From NCBI RefSeq assembly GCF_042427615.1, contig NZ_JBHMEZ010000001.1, positions 372,001 to 436,000 of the forward strand: DNA of 64,000 bases. Direction: 5' to 3'. The notes beneath the pieces were generated by a model. It was not told where the DNA came from and made no database searches. It saw nothing but the letters and a program-made list of their open reading frames with translations. This document shows positions 43,575-52,819 of the stretch, piece after piece. Both the position numbers and the translations under genes were made by a program. This DNA is from Formosa undariae. Lineage in GTDB: Bacteria > Bacteroidota > Bacteroidia > Flavobacteriales > Flavobacteriaceae. Position 1 is the stretch's first letter. Each line of letters opens with the position of its first letter.

Positions 43575-43955
43575 CTATTGCATGTTCTTAGCTTCGATAC
43601 TAAGCGTTGCATGTGGAACTAATTTTAAACGTTCTTTATTAATTAATTTACCAGTAACACGGCAAACTCCGTACGTTTTATTTTCAATTCTAATAAGTGC
43701 ATTTTTAAGGTCACGGATAAATTTTTCCTGACGGATAGCTAATTGCGAATTCGCTTCTTTGCTCATCGTTTCGCTACCTTCTTCAAACGCTTTAAATGTA
43801 GGAGACGTATCGTCTGTTCCATTATTTAAATCGTTTTGGTATGCACTTTTAATTAAATCTAAATCACGTTTAGCTTTTATAATTTTGTCTTGAATTATTC
43901 CTTTAAATTCAGCCAAATCCTTATCGGTATGTCTTACGTTTAAATCTACGTTCAT
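43575..43955 (-). CDS. DksA/TraR-family protein with degenerate zinc finger
   Basis: 126-residue protein with the DksA layout: a coiled coil (about residues 12-95, including DLDLIKSAYQND and DLKNALIRIENKTYGV) and a C-terminal zinc-finger-like globule. Of the usual four cysteines only Cys98 remains; the partner positions are Thr101, Ser119 and Ala122, so zinc cannot be bound in the normal way. The loop DDTSPTFKAFEEGSET corresponds to the coiled-coil tip that enters the RNA polymerase secondary channel. It starts four bases after the ileS stop. A transcription regulator is likely; ppGpp response is not proven. Confidence 0.88.
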   Translation of the reverse strand: MNVDLNVRHTDKDLAEFKGIIQDKIIKAKRDLDLIKSAYQNDLNNGTDDTSPTFKAFEEGSETMSKEANSQLAIRQEKFIRDLKNALIRIENKTYGVCRVTGKLINKERLKLVPHATLSIEAKNMQ

Positions 43956-43959
43956 AGTA

Positions 43960-46900
43960 TTAGTGTTTTTCTATAAACAACTTGGTTTCGATGTCATCAA
44001 ACTCAATATCAATCCCATTGTTTACTAGGTCTATAATTTCTAGTTCGGCTGTTAAGGTTTCCGCCTTAATATATTCTAAATTCGTCTCTACAGCATCTAC
44101 AATATCATCATGTTTTTGAAGTTTAACTCGAATTCGGTCGGTTACTTCAAAACCTGAATCTTTACGTAAATTTTGTATTCTATTTATTAATTCTCTCGCA
44201 ATTCCTTCTTTCCTTAATTCTTTAGAAATTGTGATATCAAGAGCTACTGTTAAATTTCCTTCGTTAGCAACTAACCATCCTTCAATATCTTGCGATATAA
44301 TTTCGACATCTTCACGACCTAAAGTAATACTTTTTCCATTAATTTCAATGCTTAAAGTACCGCTTTGTTCTATTTCTTTAATGTCTTCCGAAGTCAACTT
44401 AGCTATCTCACTAGCTATCAACTTCATATCTTTACCAAATCGCGGTCCTAAAACTTTAAAATCCGGTTTAATTTGTTTCACTAATATGTCTGATGCATCC
44501 TCAAGAAGCTCAATCTCTTTAATATTAACTTCATGCTTGATTAAATCTGCAACCGCCAGTATCTCTTCTTTCTGCTCCTTAGTATCTACAGGAATCATGA
44601 TTTTCTGTAATGGCTGACGTACTTTTATTTTTTCTTTAGCACGTAACGATAATACTAATGAAGAAATAACTTGTGCGCGTCCCATTTTACGTTCTAACGA
44701 TTTGTCTATAATCGCTTCATCAAATACAGGAAACTCAGCCAAATGTACACTTTCAAATGTTTCCTTTTGAGTCACTTGTGTTAAGTCTCGGTAAAGTTTA
44801 TCCATGAAAAATGGTGCAATCGGAGCTCCTAATTTCGCTATGGTTAACAAACATGTATACAACGTTTGGTACGCCGAAATCTTATCTTGTTCGTAGTCCC
44901 CTTTCCAGAAACGTCTTCGACTTAAACGCACATACCAGTTACTTAAATAATCTTGTGTAAACTCAGAAATAGCACGTGCCGCTTTTGTTGGCTCGTATTC
45001 TGCGTAATATTCGTCTACACGTTGAATAAGTGAATGTAATTCTGATAAAATCCAACGGTCTAATTCTGGACGTTCGGCTAATGGAATATCTGCTTCGCTA
45101 TAGCTGAATTTATCTAAATTAGTATATAAGCTGAAGAATGAATATGTATTATAAAGTGTTCCAAAGAATTTACGTTTTACCTCTTCTATACCTTCACTAT
45201 CAAATTTTAAATTGTCCCACGGATTTGCATTTGCAATCATATACCAACGTGTGGCATCTGGACCGTAAGCTGCAAGTGTATCAAAAGGATCGACAGCATT
45301 TCCTAAACGCTTCGACATTTTTTGTCCGTTTTTATCTAACACTAATCCATTAGACACAACGTTTTTATAGGCTACAGAATCGAATACCATAGTCGCAATC
45401 GCATGAAGGGTATAAAACCATCCACGAGTTTGGTCTACGCCTTCTGCGATAAAATCGGCTGGATACGATTCGTTTCCATCAATTTTTTCTTTATTTTCAA
45501 ACGGGTAATGCCATTGTGCGTAAGGCATAGAACCAGAATCGAACCACACATCTATCAAGTCACTTTCGCGTTTCATAGGTTGCCCTGATGTAGAAACTAA
45601 AGTAATTTGATCTACAATGTTTTTATGTAAATCGATTTGTGCATAGTTTTCTTCAGAATTATTTCCGATTTCAAAAGTCTCAAAAATATCTTTTTCTAAA
45701 ACCCCAGCTTCAACAGCCTTAGCCATTTCAGCTTTTAATTCAGCAACAGATCCTAAACATATCTCTTCTGTACCATCTTCGGTTCTCCAAATTGGTAATG
45801 GAATTCCCCAGTAACGTGAACGCGATAAATTCCAGTCGTTAGCGTTTGCTAACCAGTTTCCGAAACGACCTGTTCCTGTAGATTTTGGTTTCCAGTTTAT
45901 GGTATCATTAAGTTCTACCATACGTCCTTTAACGTCGGTTACTTTAATAAACCAAGAATCTAATGGGTAATATAAAATAGGCTTGTCTGTTCTCCAACAA
46001 TTTGGATAACTGTGCTTATATTTTTCAACCTTAAAGGCTTTATTTTCTTCTTTTAAACGAATAGCGATTTCGACATCTACAGAGCGTTCTGGAGCTTCAC
46101 CATCGTTATAATATTCGTTCTTCACGTACTTACCAGCATATTCGCCCATTTCTGGTCTGAATTTACCTTGTAAGTTTACTAACGGTACTAGATTTCCATT
46201 TTCGTCTTTTACCAATAGTGGTGGAATTTCTGGCACAGCTTGTTTCGCAACCAAAGCATCGTCTGCCCCAAAAGTAGGTGCAGTATGTACAATTCCTGTT
46301 CCATCTTCTGTCGTTACGAAATCACCTGCAATAATTCTAAAGGCATTTTCAGGATTATCGTTAGGCAGTGCGTAAGGCATTAATTGCTCATACGTTATCC
46401 CAACTAAATCTTTTCCTTTGAATTCTTTTACAACGTAAAACGGAATTTTCTTATCACCATGCTTATAATCTAACAATGCAGGTTTAGCATCGACTTGAAA
46501 ACACTTCCCAGCAAATTGTTTTGCTAATAATGGTTTTGCCAGCACCACATTCATCGGTTCGAATGTGTATTGGTTATAGGTTTCTACTAAAACGTAGTCA
46601 ATTTTATTTCCAACAGTCAAGGCTGTGTTACTTGGTAATGTCCAAGGTGTAGTTGTCCAAGCTAAGAAAAAGATATCACCTTCGTCTTGTAAAAAGTCTG
46701 GTAATGAATCTGCATTCGCTTTAAACTGCGCCACAATCGTGGTGTCGGTAACATCTTGATAGGTTCCTGGCTGATTTAATTCGTGAGAACTTAAACCTGT
46801 TCCTGCTTTAGGAGAATACGGCTGAATGGTGTATCCTTTGTAAATTAACTTTTTATCGTAAATCTGCTTTAACAACCACCATACGCTTTCCATGTATTTT

Positions 46901-47364
46901 GGTTCGTAAGTAATATATGGATCGTCCATATTTACCCAATATCCCATTTTACGAGTTAAGTCGTTCCAAATACCTGTGTAACGCATTACAGCAGTACGGC
47001 AAGCAGCGTTATAATCTTCTACAGAAATGGTTTTACCAATATCTTCTTTGGTAATACCTAATTCTTTTTCTACACCAAGCTCAATGGGTAAACCGTGTGT
47101 ATCCCAACCCGCTTTACGCTTTACTTGAAACCCTTTCATGGTTTTATAACGTGGAAAAATATCTTTAATAGAACGTGCTAAAACATGGTGAACACCAGGT
47201 AAGCCATTTGCAGATGGAGGACCTTCGAAAAAAACATAAGGTTCCTTTCCTTCTCTAGTTGTGATACTCTTTTCAAATATATTTTTTGACTCCCAAAAAT
47301 CAAGAATTTCTTCTGCGACATTTGGTAAGTTAAGACCTTTATACTCAGGAAATCTCATGCTCAT
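43960..47364 (-). CDS. ileS: isoleucyl-tRNA synthetase, eukaryote-like type
   Basis: Charges tRNA-Ile with isoleucine; class I synthetase of 1134 residues. The HIGH region is NGLPGVHHVLARSIKDI near residue 55 and the KMSKS loop is GQKMSKRLGNAVDPFD, both of the type 2 (eukaryote-like) enzyme, instead of the ANGxxHIGHAL and KMSKSxGN of the E. coli type. The editing domain (LAWTTTPWTLPSNTAL) is intact. A TAnnTTCG-like box at 47389-47396 on the minus strand is a possible promoter. Met at 47358 is an alternative start. Confidence 0.97.
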   Translation of the reverse strand: MSMRFPEYKGLNLPNVAEEILDFWESKNIFEKSITTREGKEPYVFFEGPPSANGLPGVHHVLARSIKDIFPRYKTMKGFQVKRKAGWDTHGLPIELGVEKELGITKEDIGKTISVEDYNAACRTAVMRYTGIWNDLTRKMGYWVNMDDPYITYEPKYMESVWWLLKQIYDKKLIYKGYTIQPYSPKAGTGLSSHELNQPGTYQDVTDTTIVAQFKANADSLPDFLQDEGDIFFLAWTTTPWTLPSNTALTVGNKIDYVLVETYNQYTFEPMNVVLAKPLLAKQFAGKCFQVDAKPALLDYKHGDKKIPFYVVKEFKGKDLVGITYEQLMPYALPNDNPENAFRIIAGDFVTTEDGTGIVHTAPTFGADDALVAKQAVPEIPPLLVKDENGNLVPLVNLQGKFRPEMGEYAGKYVKNEYYNDGEAPERSVDVEIAIRLKEENKAFKVEKYKHSYPNCWRTDKPILYYPLDSWFIKVTDVKGRMVELNDTINWKPKSTGTGRFGNWLANANDWNLSRSRYWGIPLPIWRTEDGTEEICLGSVAELKAEMAKAVEAGVLEKDIFETFEIGNNSEENYAQIDLHKNIVDQITLVSTSGQPMKRESDLIDVWFDSGSMPYAQWHYPFENKEKIDGNESYPADFIAEGVDQTRGWFYTLHAIATMVFDSVAYKNVVSNGLVLDKNGQKMSKRLGNAVDPFDTLAAYGPDATRWYMIANANPWDNLKFDSEGIEEVKRKFFGTLYNTYSFFSLYTNLDKFSYSEADIPLAERPELDRWILSELHSLIQRVDEYYAEYEPTKAARAISEFTQDYLSNWYVRLSRRRFWKGDYEQDKISAYQTLYTCLLTIAKLGAPIAPFFMDKLYRDLTQVTQKETFESVHLAEFPVFDEAIIDKSLERKMGRAQVISSLVLSLRAKEKIKVRQPLQKIMIPVDTKEQKEEILAVADLIKHEVNIKEIELLEDASDILVKQIKPDFKVLGPRFGKDMKLIASEIAKLTSEDIKEIEQSGTLSIEINGKSITLGREDVEIISQDIEGWLVANEGNLTVALDITISKELRKEGIARELINRIQNLRKDSGFEVTDRIRVKLQKHDDIVDAVETNLEYIKAETLTAELEIIDLVNNGIDIEFDDIETKLFIEKH

Positions 47365-47429
47365 TCGTTCTATTTTCTTATAAGAACGCGAAATTAATGA
47401 ATTTTAAGAAAACAGCGGTGTTAATACTC

Positions 47430-47458
47430 AAAAAAACCAATTGAAAATAATCGGTTTT
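47430..47458 (-). terminator. terminator after the lipoprotein gene at 47472
   Basis: AAAACCAATT (47433-47442) pairs with AATCGGTTTT (47449-47458) with one mismatch; the minus strand continues into a T-run. It lies 13 bases past the stop of the lipoprotein gene and before the ileS promoter region. Confidence 0.65.
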
Positions 47459-47471
47459 AAAATTTAGGTTT

Positions 47472-47936
47472 TTACTCGCTTTTATATTCATTTTGAAAGC
47501 GTATCGCCTTGGTTAAAAGCAAATCTTCTTCTTTAGAATCTATATTTGAAGATGAGATTATTTTACCCTTATGAAGATAGATTCTTTTTTCTTTAGCCAC
47601 AGACGATTTTACAGTTACAGCTACCAACTTATTATCTTTAAAATAATAGTTTTCGTCTCTAGTATTTCCTGTTTTTTCTACATTCCTAACATGTACTAAA
47701 TCTTTAGTCTCTGCATCGAAATCTGTATAAAACTTATAGGTTCCAATATCTTCGGCACCTTGAAGATCTGTTAACACACCATCCGAAGCCGTTTGTTTTA
47801 AGGATTTATTCCCATCAACTTTTACAGTGTAATCATTTACGGTTCTTACGAGTTCATCTTCATTAATACTTTTACTGGTACCACAAGACAATATCGTTAC
47901 ACTTAATATCACTAATAAAATTCCTTTTGTTTTCAT
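47472..47936 (-). CDS. hypothetical lipoprotein
   Basis: 154-residue predicted lipoprotein with lipobox ending at Cys18 (TILSC). The mature part is hydrophilic with KFYTDFDAETKDLVHVRNVE, DENYYFKDNKLVAVTVKS and RIYLHKGKIISSSN, a beta-rich pattern often seen in small Bacteroidota envelope proteins. No catalytic motif and no family that I can name. It stands alone between two terminators, upstream of ileS and downstream of the M13 peptidase gene. Confidence 0.75.
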   Translation of the reverse strand: MKTKGILLVILSVTILSCGTSKSINEDELVRTVNDYTVKVDGNKSLKQTASDGVLTDLQGAEDIGTYKFYTDFDAETKDLVHVRNVEKTGNTRDENYYFKDNKLVAVTVKSSVAKEKRIYLHKGKIISSSNIDSKEEDLLLTKAIRFQNEYKSE

Positions 47937-47981
47937 AATCGTTAATTCTAATCATTCTATAATTAAAATGAAAGGTAAAAG

Positions 47982-48012
47982 AAAACCCCCGAACAAAATG
48001 TCGGGGGTTTTA
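47982..48012 (-). terminator. terminator after the M13 peptidase gene
   Basis: AAAACCCCCGA (47982-47992) and TCGGGGGTTTT (48001-48011) form a strong GC stem with an 8-base loop; the minus strand ends in a short T-run. It lies 26 bases past the peptidase stop. Confidence 0.85.
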
Positions 48013-48037
48013 AAATTTTTAACTCAAACGAAAGCGT

Positions 48038-50140
48038 TTACCAAATTTTCACTCTGTTTTCTGGTTCAACGAACATGCTATCTCCTTCTTTAATATTGAA
48101 TGCTTCATAAAACGAATCGACATTTAAAAGGGGTTGAACAGCACGATTCATTCCTGGAGAATGCGGATCTGTTTTAATCTGATTTTTTAAAGCATCATCT
48201 CTGTATAAACTTCTCCAAACAGTAGCCCATGACATAAAGAAACGTTGTTCGGCAGTAAATCCATCAATTGGTTCCGGTTTACCGTTTTCTTTAAAACTCA
48301 TTTGTAATGCATCGTAAGCAGCATTTACACCTCCTAAATCTCCAATGTTTTCACCTAAAGTAAATTCACCGTTAATAAATGTTTCTGGCAACACTTCTAA
48401 ACCACTATATTGGTCTGCTAATGCTTTACCTAACTTAGTAAACTCTTCTAAATCTTTATCTGTCCACCAGTTATTTAAGTTTCCATTTTTATCGTAACGC
48501 GATCCTGAATCGTCGAAACTATGAGAAATCTCGTGACCAATTACAGCTCCAATTCCACCATAATTTACAGCATCGTCTGCTTGGTAATTATAAAATGGAG
48601 GCTGTAAAATTGCTGCAGGAAAAACAATCTCGTTAAAAGACGGATTGAAATATGCATTAACCGTTTGTGGAGACATCCCCCATTTACTTTTATCTACAGG
48701 CTTTCCTAATTCATCAATATTCTCTTGAAAACTCCAAGCTCTAGCATTTTGCATGTTTTGAAGGTATGAACCTCCTGCTTCTGGACCAGTAATCTCTAAA
48801 GCAGAATAATCTTTCCATTTGTCTGGATACGCAATCTTAACTGTAGTAGCCTGAAGTTTTTCTATAGCCTTTAGTTTAGTATCTTCACTCATCCAAGGCA
48901 ATGCAGAAATCCTATTTTCAAATGCTTTGATCACATTTTTAATCATTTCTTCCGCTTTAGCTTTAGCTTCTGGCGGGAATTTTTTGTCTACATATAACTT
49001 ACCTAAAGCCTCTCCTACAGTTCTGTTAATTGTCTGTAAAGCTCTTTCTTCACTTGGGCGTTGTTTTTTCGCTCCACCTAAAGTTTTACTATAAAACTCC
49101 CAATCGGCATATTCTAATTCGGTACTCAGTAAACTTGCAGATCTATTAAGTGCAGACCAACGTAAATATGCTTTCCAATCGCTAACATTATTCTTCTGTA
49201 AAATAGAATTTAACGCTTTTACATATTGTGGTTCTCTCACAATAATAGTGTCTAAATCTTTAGCTCCAATACCATCAAAATATGCAGTCCAATCTATAGA
49301 AGGCGCCATTTTTTGCAAATCTGAAACTGCTGTAGGATTGTATGTTTTTCTTCTATCTCTTAATTCTACTTTATCCAATTTAGGTGCTGCTAAACTTGTT
49401 TCGAAAGCTAAAACTTGTTTTGCTTGTGTATTCGCAACGGCTTCGGTATCTCCTAAAAATTGAAGCATTTTTGTAATGTGTGCCACATACTTCTCTCTTT
49501 TATCTTTAGAATCGGCATCGTCCTTTACATAATAATCACGATCTGGAAGACCTAAACGACCTGTTCCTAAACTCGCTACATTTTTATTACTATCTTTTGC
49601 ATCTGCACCAACCCAAAATCCGAAGAAGCCACCGCCACCTTTAGGCTCCATGTCTATTAAATATGCTTCTAAATCTTTAATTGTAGCAATTTCATCAATT
49701 TTAGCTAAAGTAGATTTTAAAGGCAAAATACCTTCTTTATTTCTAGATACGGTATCCATAATTGTTTCATATAGAAAAACTGCCTTTTCTTGATCTGAAC
49801 CTGGAAGCACTTCAATTTTACCAAGATCTTTATCTTCTGACATTGCAGATCTTAGAATCCCTAAAACATCCTCGTCTGTTTTCTGTCTTAACTCATCGAA
49901 ACTACCCCATCGTGTTCTATCGTCTGGAATGGTATTGTTTTTAACCCAGTTTCCGTTTACGTACATAAAGAAATCGTCGTTTGGCTTAACCGATTTGTCC
50001 ATGTAATCTAAATTGATTCCTGGCACAACTTCTACTTCAACCACCGCTGCTGTTTCTTTTTTACTATCATCTTTACAAGCTGTTAAACTTCCAAAAGCAA
50101 CAACACTAAGCACAGATAGCTTTAAAATATTGATTTTCAT
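48038..50140 (-). CDS. M13-family (neprilysin-like) metalloendopeptidase lipoprotein
   Basis: 700-residue zinc endopeptidase of the neprilysin/PepO family, predicted to be lipid-anchored in the envelope (lipobox ending at Cys22, LTAC). The zinc motif is GHEISHSFDD, the third ligand lies in GENIGDLGGVNAAYDA, and the substrate-binding NAYFNPSFNEIVFPAAILQPPF block is present. N-terminal helical domain VKPNDDFFMYVNGNWVKN is typical. All catalytic residues are intact. It probably degrades small peptides. It is a single transcription unit ending at a strong terminator. Confidence 0.95.
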   Translation of the reverse strand: MKINILKLSVLSVVAFGSLTACKDDSKKETAAVVEVEVVPGINLDYMDKSVKPNDDFFMYVNGNWVKNNTIPDDRTRWGSFDELRQKTDEDVLGILRSAMSEDKDLGKIEVLPGSDQEKAVFLYETIMDTVSRNKEGILPLKSTLAKIDEIATIKDLEAYLIDMEPKGGGGFFGFWVGADAKDSNKNVASLGTGRLGLPDRDYYVKDDADSKDKREKYVAHITKMLQFLGDTEAVANTQAKQVLAFETSLAAPKLDKVELRDRRKTYNPTAVSDLQKMAPSIDWTAYFDGIGAKDLDTIIVREPQYVKALNSILQKNNVSDWKAYLRWSALNRSASLLSTELEYADWEFYSKTLGGAKKQRPSEERALQTINRTVGEALGKLYVDKKFPPEAKAKAEEMIKNVIKAFENRISALPWMSEDTKLKAIEKLQATTVKIAYPDKWKDYSALEITGPEAGGSYLQNMQNARAWSFQENIDELGKPVDKSKWGMSPQTVNAYFNPSFNEIVFPAAILQPPFYNYQADDAVNYGGIGAVIGHEISHSFDDSGSRYDKNGNLNNWWTDKDLEEFTKLGKALADQYSGLEVLPETFINGEFTLGENIGDLGGVNAAYDALQMSFKENGKPEPIDGFTAEQRFFMSWATVWRSLYRDDALKNQIKTDPHSPGMNRAVQPLLNVDSFYEAFNIKEGDSMFVEPENRVKIW

Positions 50141-50249
50141 ATATTTGAATTTGAATTGATTTTTTTGAATTAAAAATAAAGCGAACTTCTAAACTCTAAG
50201 TCGAAATTCACTTTAAAATGTTACTCTAAAATTGAAAAAACTGTTGAAA

Positions 50250-51614
50250 TCACACAATTAAATCTACTAAATCTTCAATCTTAGAAATTAATTGAATTTT
50301 AATCGCTTTTGGCTTTAATGAGATTTTATTATACTTGGATACAAATATTGTTGAAAACCCCAATTTTTCAGCTTCTAATATGCGTTGTTCCACACGTTGA
50401 ACTGGACGGATTTCCCCCGACAAACCTACTTCGGCAGCAAAGCAATAATCTTTTGCTAGAGCTTCGTCTTCGTTTGAAGATAAAATAGCTGCCACAACTG
50501 CTAAATCAATGGCAGGGTCGTCTACTGTTATTCCTCCTGTGATATTTAGAAAGACATCTTTTGCTCCCAGCCTAAAACCGGCACGTTTTTCTAAAACAGC
50601 CAGCAACATATTTAAGCGTTTTGCATTAAAACCCGTTGCAGATCGTTGTGGCGTACCATAAACAGCTGTACTTACCAAAGCCTGAACTTCGATCATTAAC
50701 GGTCGCATGCCTTCTAAGGTAGCAGCGACTGCATTCCCACTTAACTCTTCATCTTTTTTAGAAATCAGAATTTCTGACGGATTAGAAACTTCTCTTAAAC
50801 CCGAACCTTGCATTTCGTAGATTCCCAGCTCGTTGGTCGATCCAAATCTGTTTTTATTGGCTCTTAAAATTCTAAACACATGATTACGATCGCCTTCAAA
50901 CTGAAGTACCGTATCGACCATATGCTCTAAAATTTTTGGCCCTGCGATATGACCGTCTTTTGTAATATGTCCAATTAAAACAACAGGCGTCGAAGATTCC
51001 TTAGCGTACTTTATAAGTTCTGTTGTACATTCTTTTATTTGAGAAATACTACCTGGAGACGACTCGATATAATCGCTATGTAACGTCTGAATAGAATCTA
51101 CAATAACAATATCGGGTTGCAGATCTTCAATTTGCTTGAAGATGTTTTGCGTTTTCGTTTCCGTTAAAATATAGCAATTGCTATTATTCGGATTAATACG
51201 CTCGGCACGCATTTTTATTTGTTTCTGACTTTCTTCTCCAGAAACATAAAGTGTTTTATAAGGTAATTTAAGAGCAACCTGAAGCAACAATGTACTTTTA
51301 CCAATTCCAGGCTCTCCTCCTAAAAGCGTTAAAGACCCCGGTACAATACCGCCACCCAAAACACGATTAAATTCCTGATCGAATGTATCTAGTCGCGCTT
51401 CTTGAGAAGCATCGATTTCATTAATTAAAAGGGGTTTTGAAGTCCGTTTTTTAGCACCGCCAGTTGTTGGTGTTTTCCAGTCACTCTTCTCGGGAGCTTG
51501 AATAACTTCTTCGACTATTGTATTCCATGCTTTACATGAATTACATTGTCCTTGCCATTTTGCATATTGAGCCCCGCAACTCTGACAAAAAAAAGTGGTC
51601 TTAACTTTAGCCAT
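50250..51614 (-). CDS. radA: DNA repair protein RadA
   Basis: RecA-like ATPase that promotes branch migration in recombination repair. The 454-residue protein has an N-terminal zinc finger (CQSCGAQYAKWQGQCNSC, residues about 10-27), Walker A GGEPGIGKSTLLLQ near 93-106, the RadA-specific KNRFG motif (ANKNRFGSTNELG) and a C-terminal Lon-protease-like domain (GGITVDDPAIDLAVVAA). It starts inside the TAATG junction of the esterase-like gene, so the two are coupled. Confidence 0.97.
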   Translation of the reverse strand: MAKVKTTFFCQSCGAQYAKWQGQCNSCKAWNTIVEEVIQAPEKSDWKTPTTGGAKKRTSKPLLINEIDASQEARLDTFDQEFNRVLGGGIVPGSLTLLGGEPGIGKSTLLLQVALKLPYKTLYVSGEESQKQIKMRAERINPNNSNCYILTETKTQNIFKQIEDLQPDIVIVDSIQTLHSDYIESSPGSISQIKECTTELIKYAKESSTPVVLIGHITKDGHIAGPKILEHMVDTVLQFEGDRNHVFRILRANKNRFGSTNELGIYEMQGSGLREVSNPSEILISKKDEELSGNAVAATLEGMRPLMIEVQALVSTAVYGTPQRSATGFNAKRLNMLLAVLEKRAGFRLGAKDVFLNITGGITVDDPAIDLAVVAAILSSNEDEALAKDYCFAAEVGLSGEIRPVQRVEQRILEAEKLGFSTIFVSKYNKISLKPKAIKIQLISKIEDLVDLIV

Positions 51615-52762
51615 TAATATCCGAAATCTGCTTTAAGTTGATTTGCACGTTCTATCATGTCATCCTTTGTTAGTCCTCCAATTTCATCAAAAATATAAGA
51701 CGACTGATACATTTTCATTGCTTTTTTAGGCTGATTAGTTTCTTCGTAATAACGCGCTAAATAAAATTGACCTAACATGGTTTCTGGGTAAGAATCGCGA
51801 GCCATTTTCCCCAACTCATGAAGATCTTTAAACTCCGATTTCTTTTCTATAGCAGTTGCAATGGCTTTAAAATCGTTTACCAAAATGGTTTTATCTACAC
51901 CATACAATTCTTTTATCGCCTTGTATTTTTCTTTTAAATACTCTATCGATGGTTCGTTTGAAGCCATGATATCTTTTTCAAATTCATTTGCAGTAATGGG
52001 CTGATAGGTATAAAAAATACGTTCCAAAGCTTTAGGAATTGCTTGCGCAACAACGGAGTAATGTGTTAAGCCTTCGAACTTATCGAAATCATATTGCAAA
52101 AATGCATTGTCGACATTTTTTAAACTATTATCTAATAACTCAGTTCCTTCTAATACCGATTTAAGATCGTCTGTAGTTGTCGCTAAATAATAAAATGTTT
52201 TTCTATCTATTTTACCTAAACGATCTGGAATGTAACGGGTCATGTTAGAGGCCAATTGAGGACTTATTACTATATAAGACTGAAACAAGGGCTTATCCTT
52301 CAATAAATAATAATTTATAAAATTTGCCGTTTCTCCATGTCCGATAGCCAATTTAAAATCTTCAGTTCTATAGGTATCTTCGATGTATGGAATTAGTTCC
52401 ATCCCGATAAATTCGAAAAACTTTGCCCCGGAATCTATAGGTAATGAGTTTTGTTCTGAAAACATAGTGTCCATGTACCGCGTTTCACTTTGTTTAATTC
52501 CAACAACAATAACTTCAGGAACATCTTCCCAATATGAGTAGTAATCTATATTTCCCGCAACAATTTCAAACAGATAATCACCATCTAAAACAACTACAAG
52601 AGGGTATTTTTTATCGACATTCTCACTGTAATTTCTAGGTAATTGAATTTTTATTTGCCTTGAACCACCTAGTTTTTCAGACTCTATCGTTTCGTAAATT
52701 GCTTGAGAATAAACAAATTGACAAGACATTATGAAGACAAATAAGTAAAGAATTCTTTTCAT
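51614..52762 (-). CDS. esterase-fold protein lacking the catalytic serine, with TPR tail
   Basis: 382-residue exported protein (signal peptide MKRILYLFVFIMSCQFVYSQ) of the enterochelin-esterase-like alpha/beta-hydrolase group. The fold is clear (YPLVVVLDGDYLFE, then IPYIEDTYRTEDFKLAIGH), but the nucleophile elbow reads GHGETANF where GHSxGG is expected, so the catalytic Ser is Gly. A histidine in EGLTHYSVV remains. The C-terminal 100 residues look like TPR helices (LGQFYLARYYEETNQPKKAM). It is likely a binding or scaffold protein. It shares one base with the radA start. Confidence 0.88.
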   Translation of the reverse strand: MKRILYLFVFIMSCQFVYSQAIYETIESEKLGGSRQIKIQLPRNYSENVDKKYPLVVVLDGDYLFEIVAGNIDYYSYWEDVPEVIVVGIKQSETRYMDTMFSEQNSLPIDSGAKFFEFIGMELIPYIEDTYRTEDFKLAIGHGETANFINYYLLKDKPLFQSYIVISPQLASNMTRYIPDRLGKIDRKTFYYLATTTDDLKSVLEGTELLDNSLKNVDNAFLQYDFDKFEGLTHYSVVAQAIPKALERIFYTYQPITANEFEKDIMASNEPSIEYLKEKYKAIKELYGVDKTILVNDFKAIATAIEKKSEFKDLHELGKMARDSYPETMLGQFYLARYYEETNQPKKAMKMYQSSYIFDEIGGLTKDDMIERANQLKADFGY

Positions 52763-52819
52763 TTAAAAGCGTAATTAGTATAACGCAAGGTAAGAAAAAT
52801 ACTTTTTGTTTATAAAATT

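Noticed and set aside
44231..45588. Several plus-strand open frames inside ileS
   Set aside because: Low-complexity reverse reading of ileS codons; no recognisable protein.
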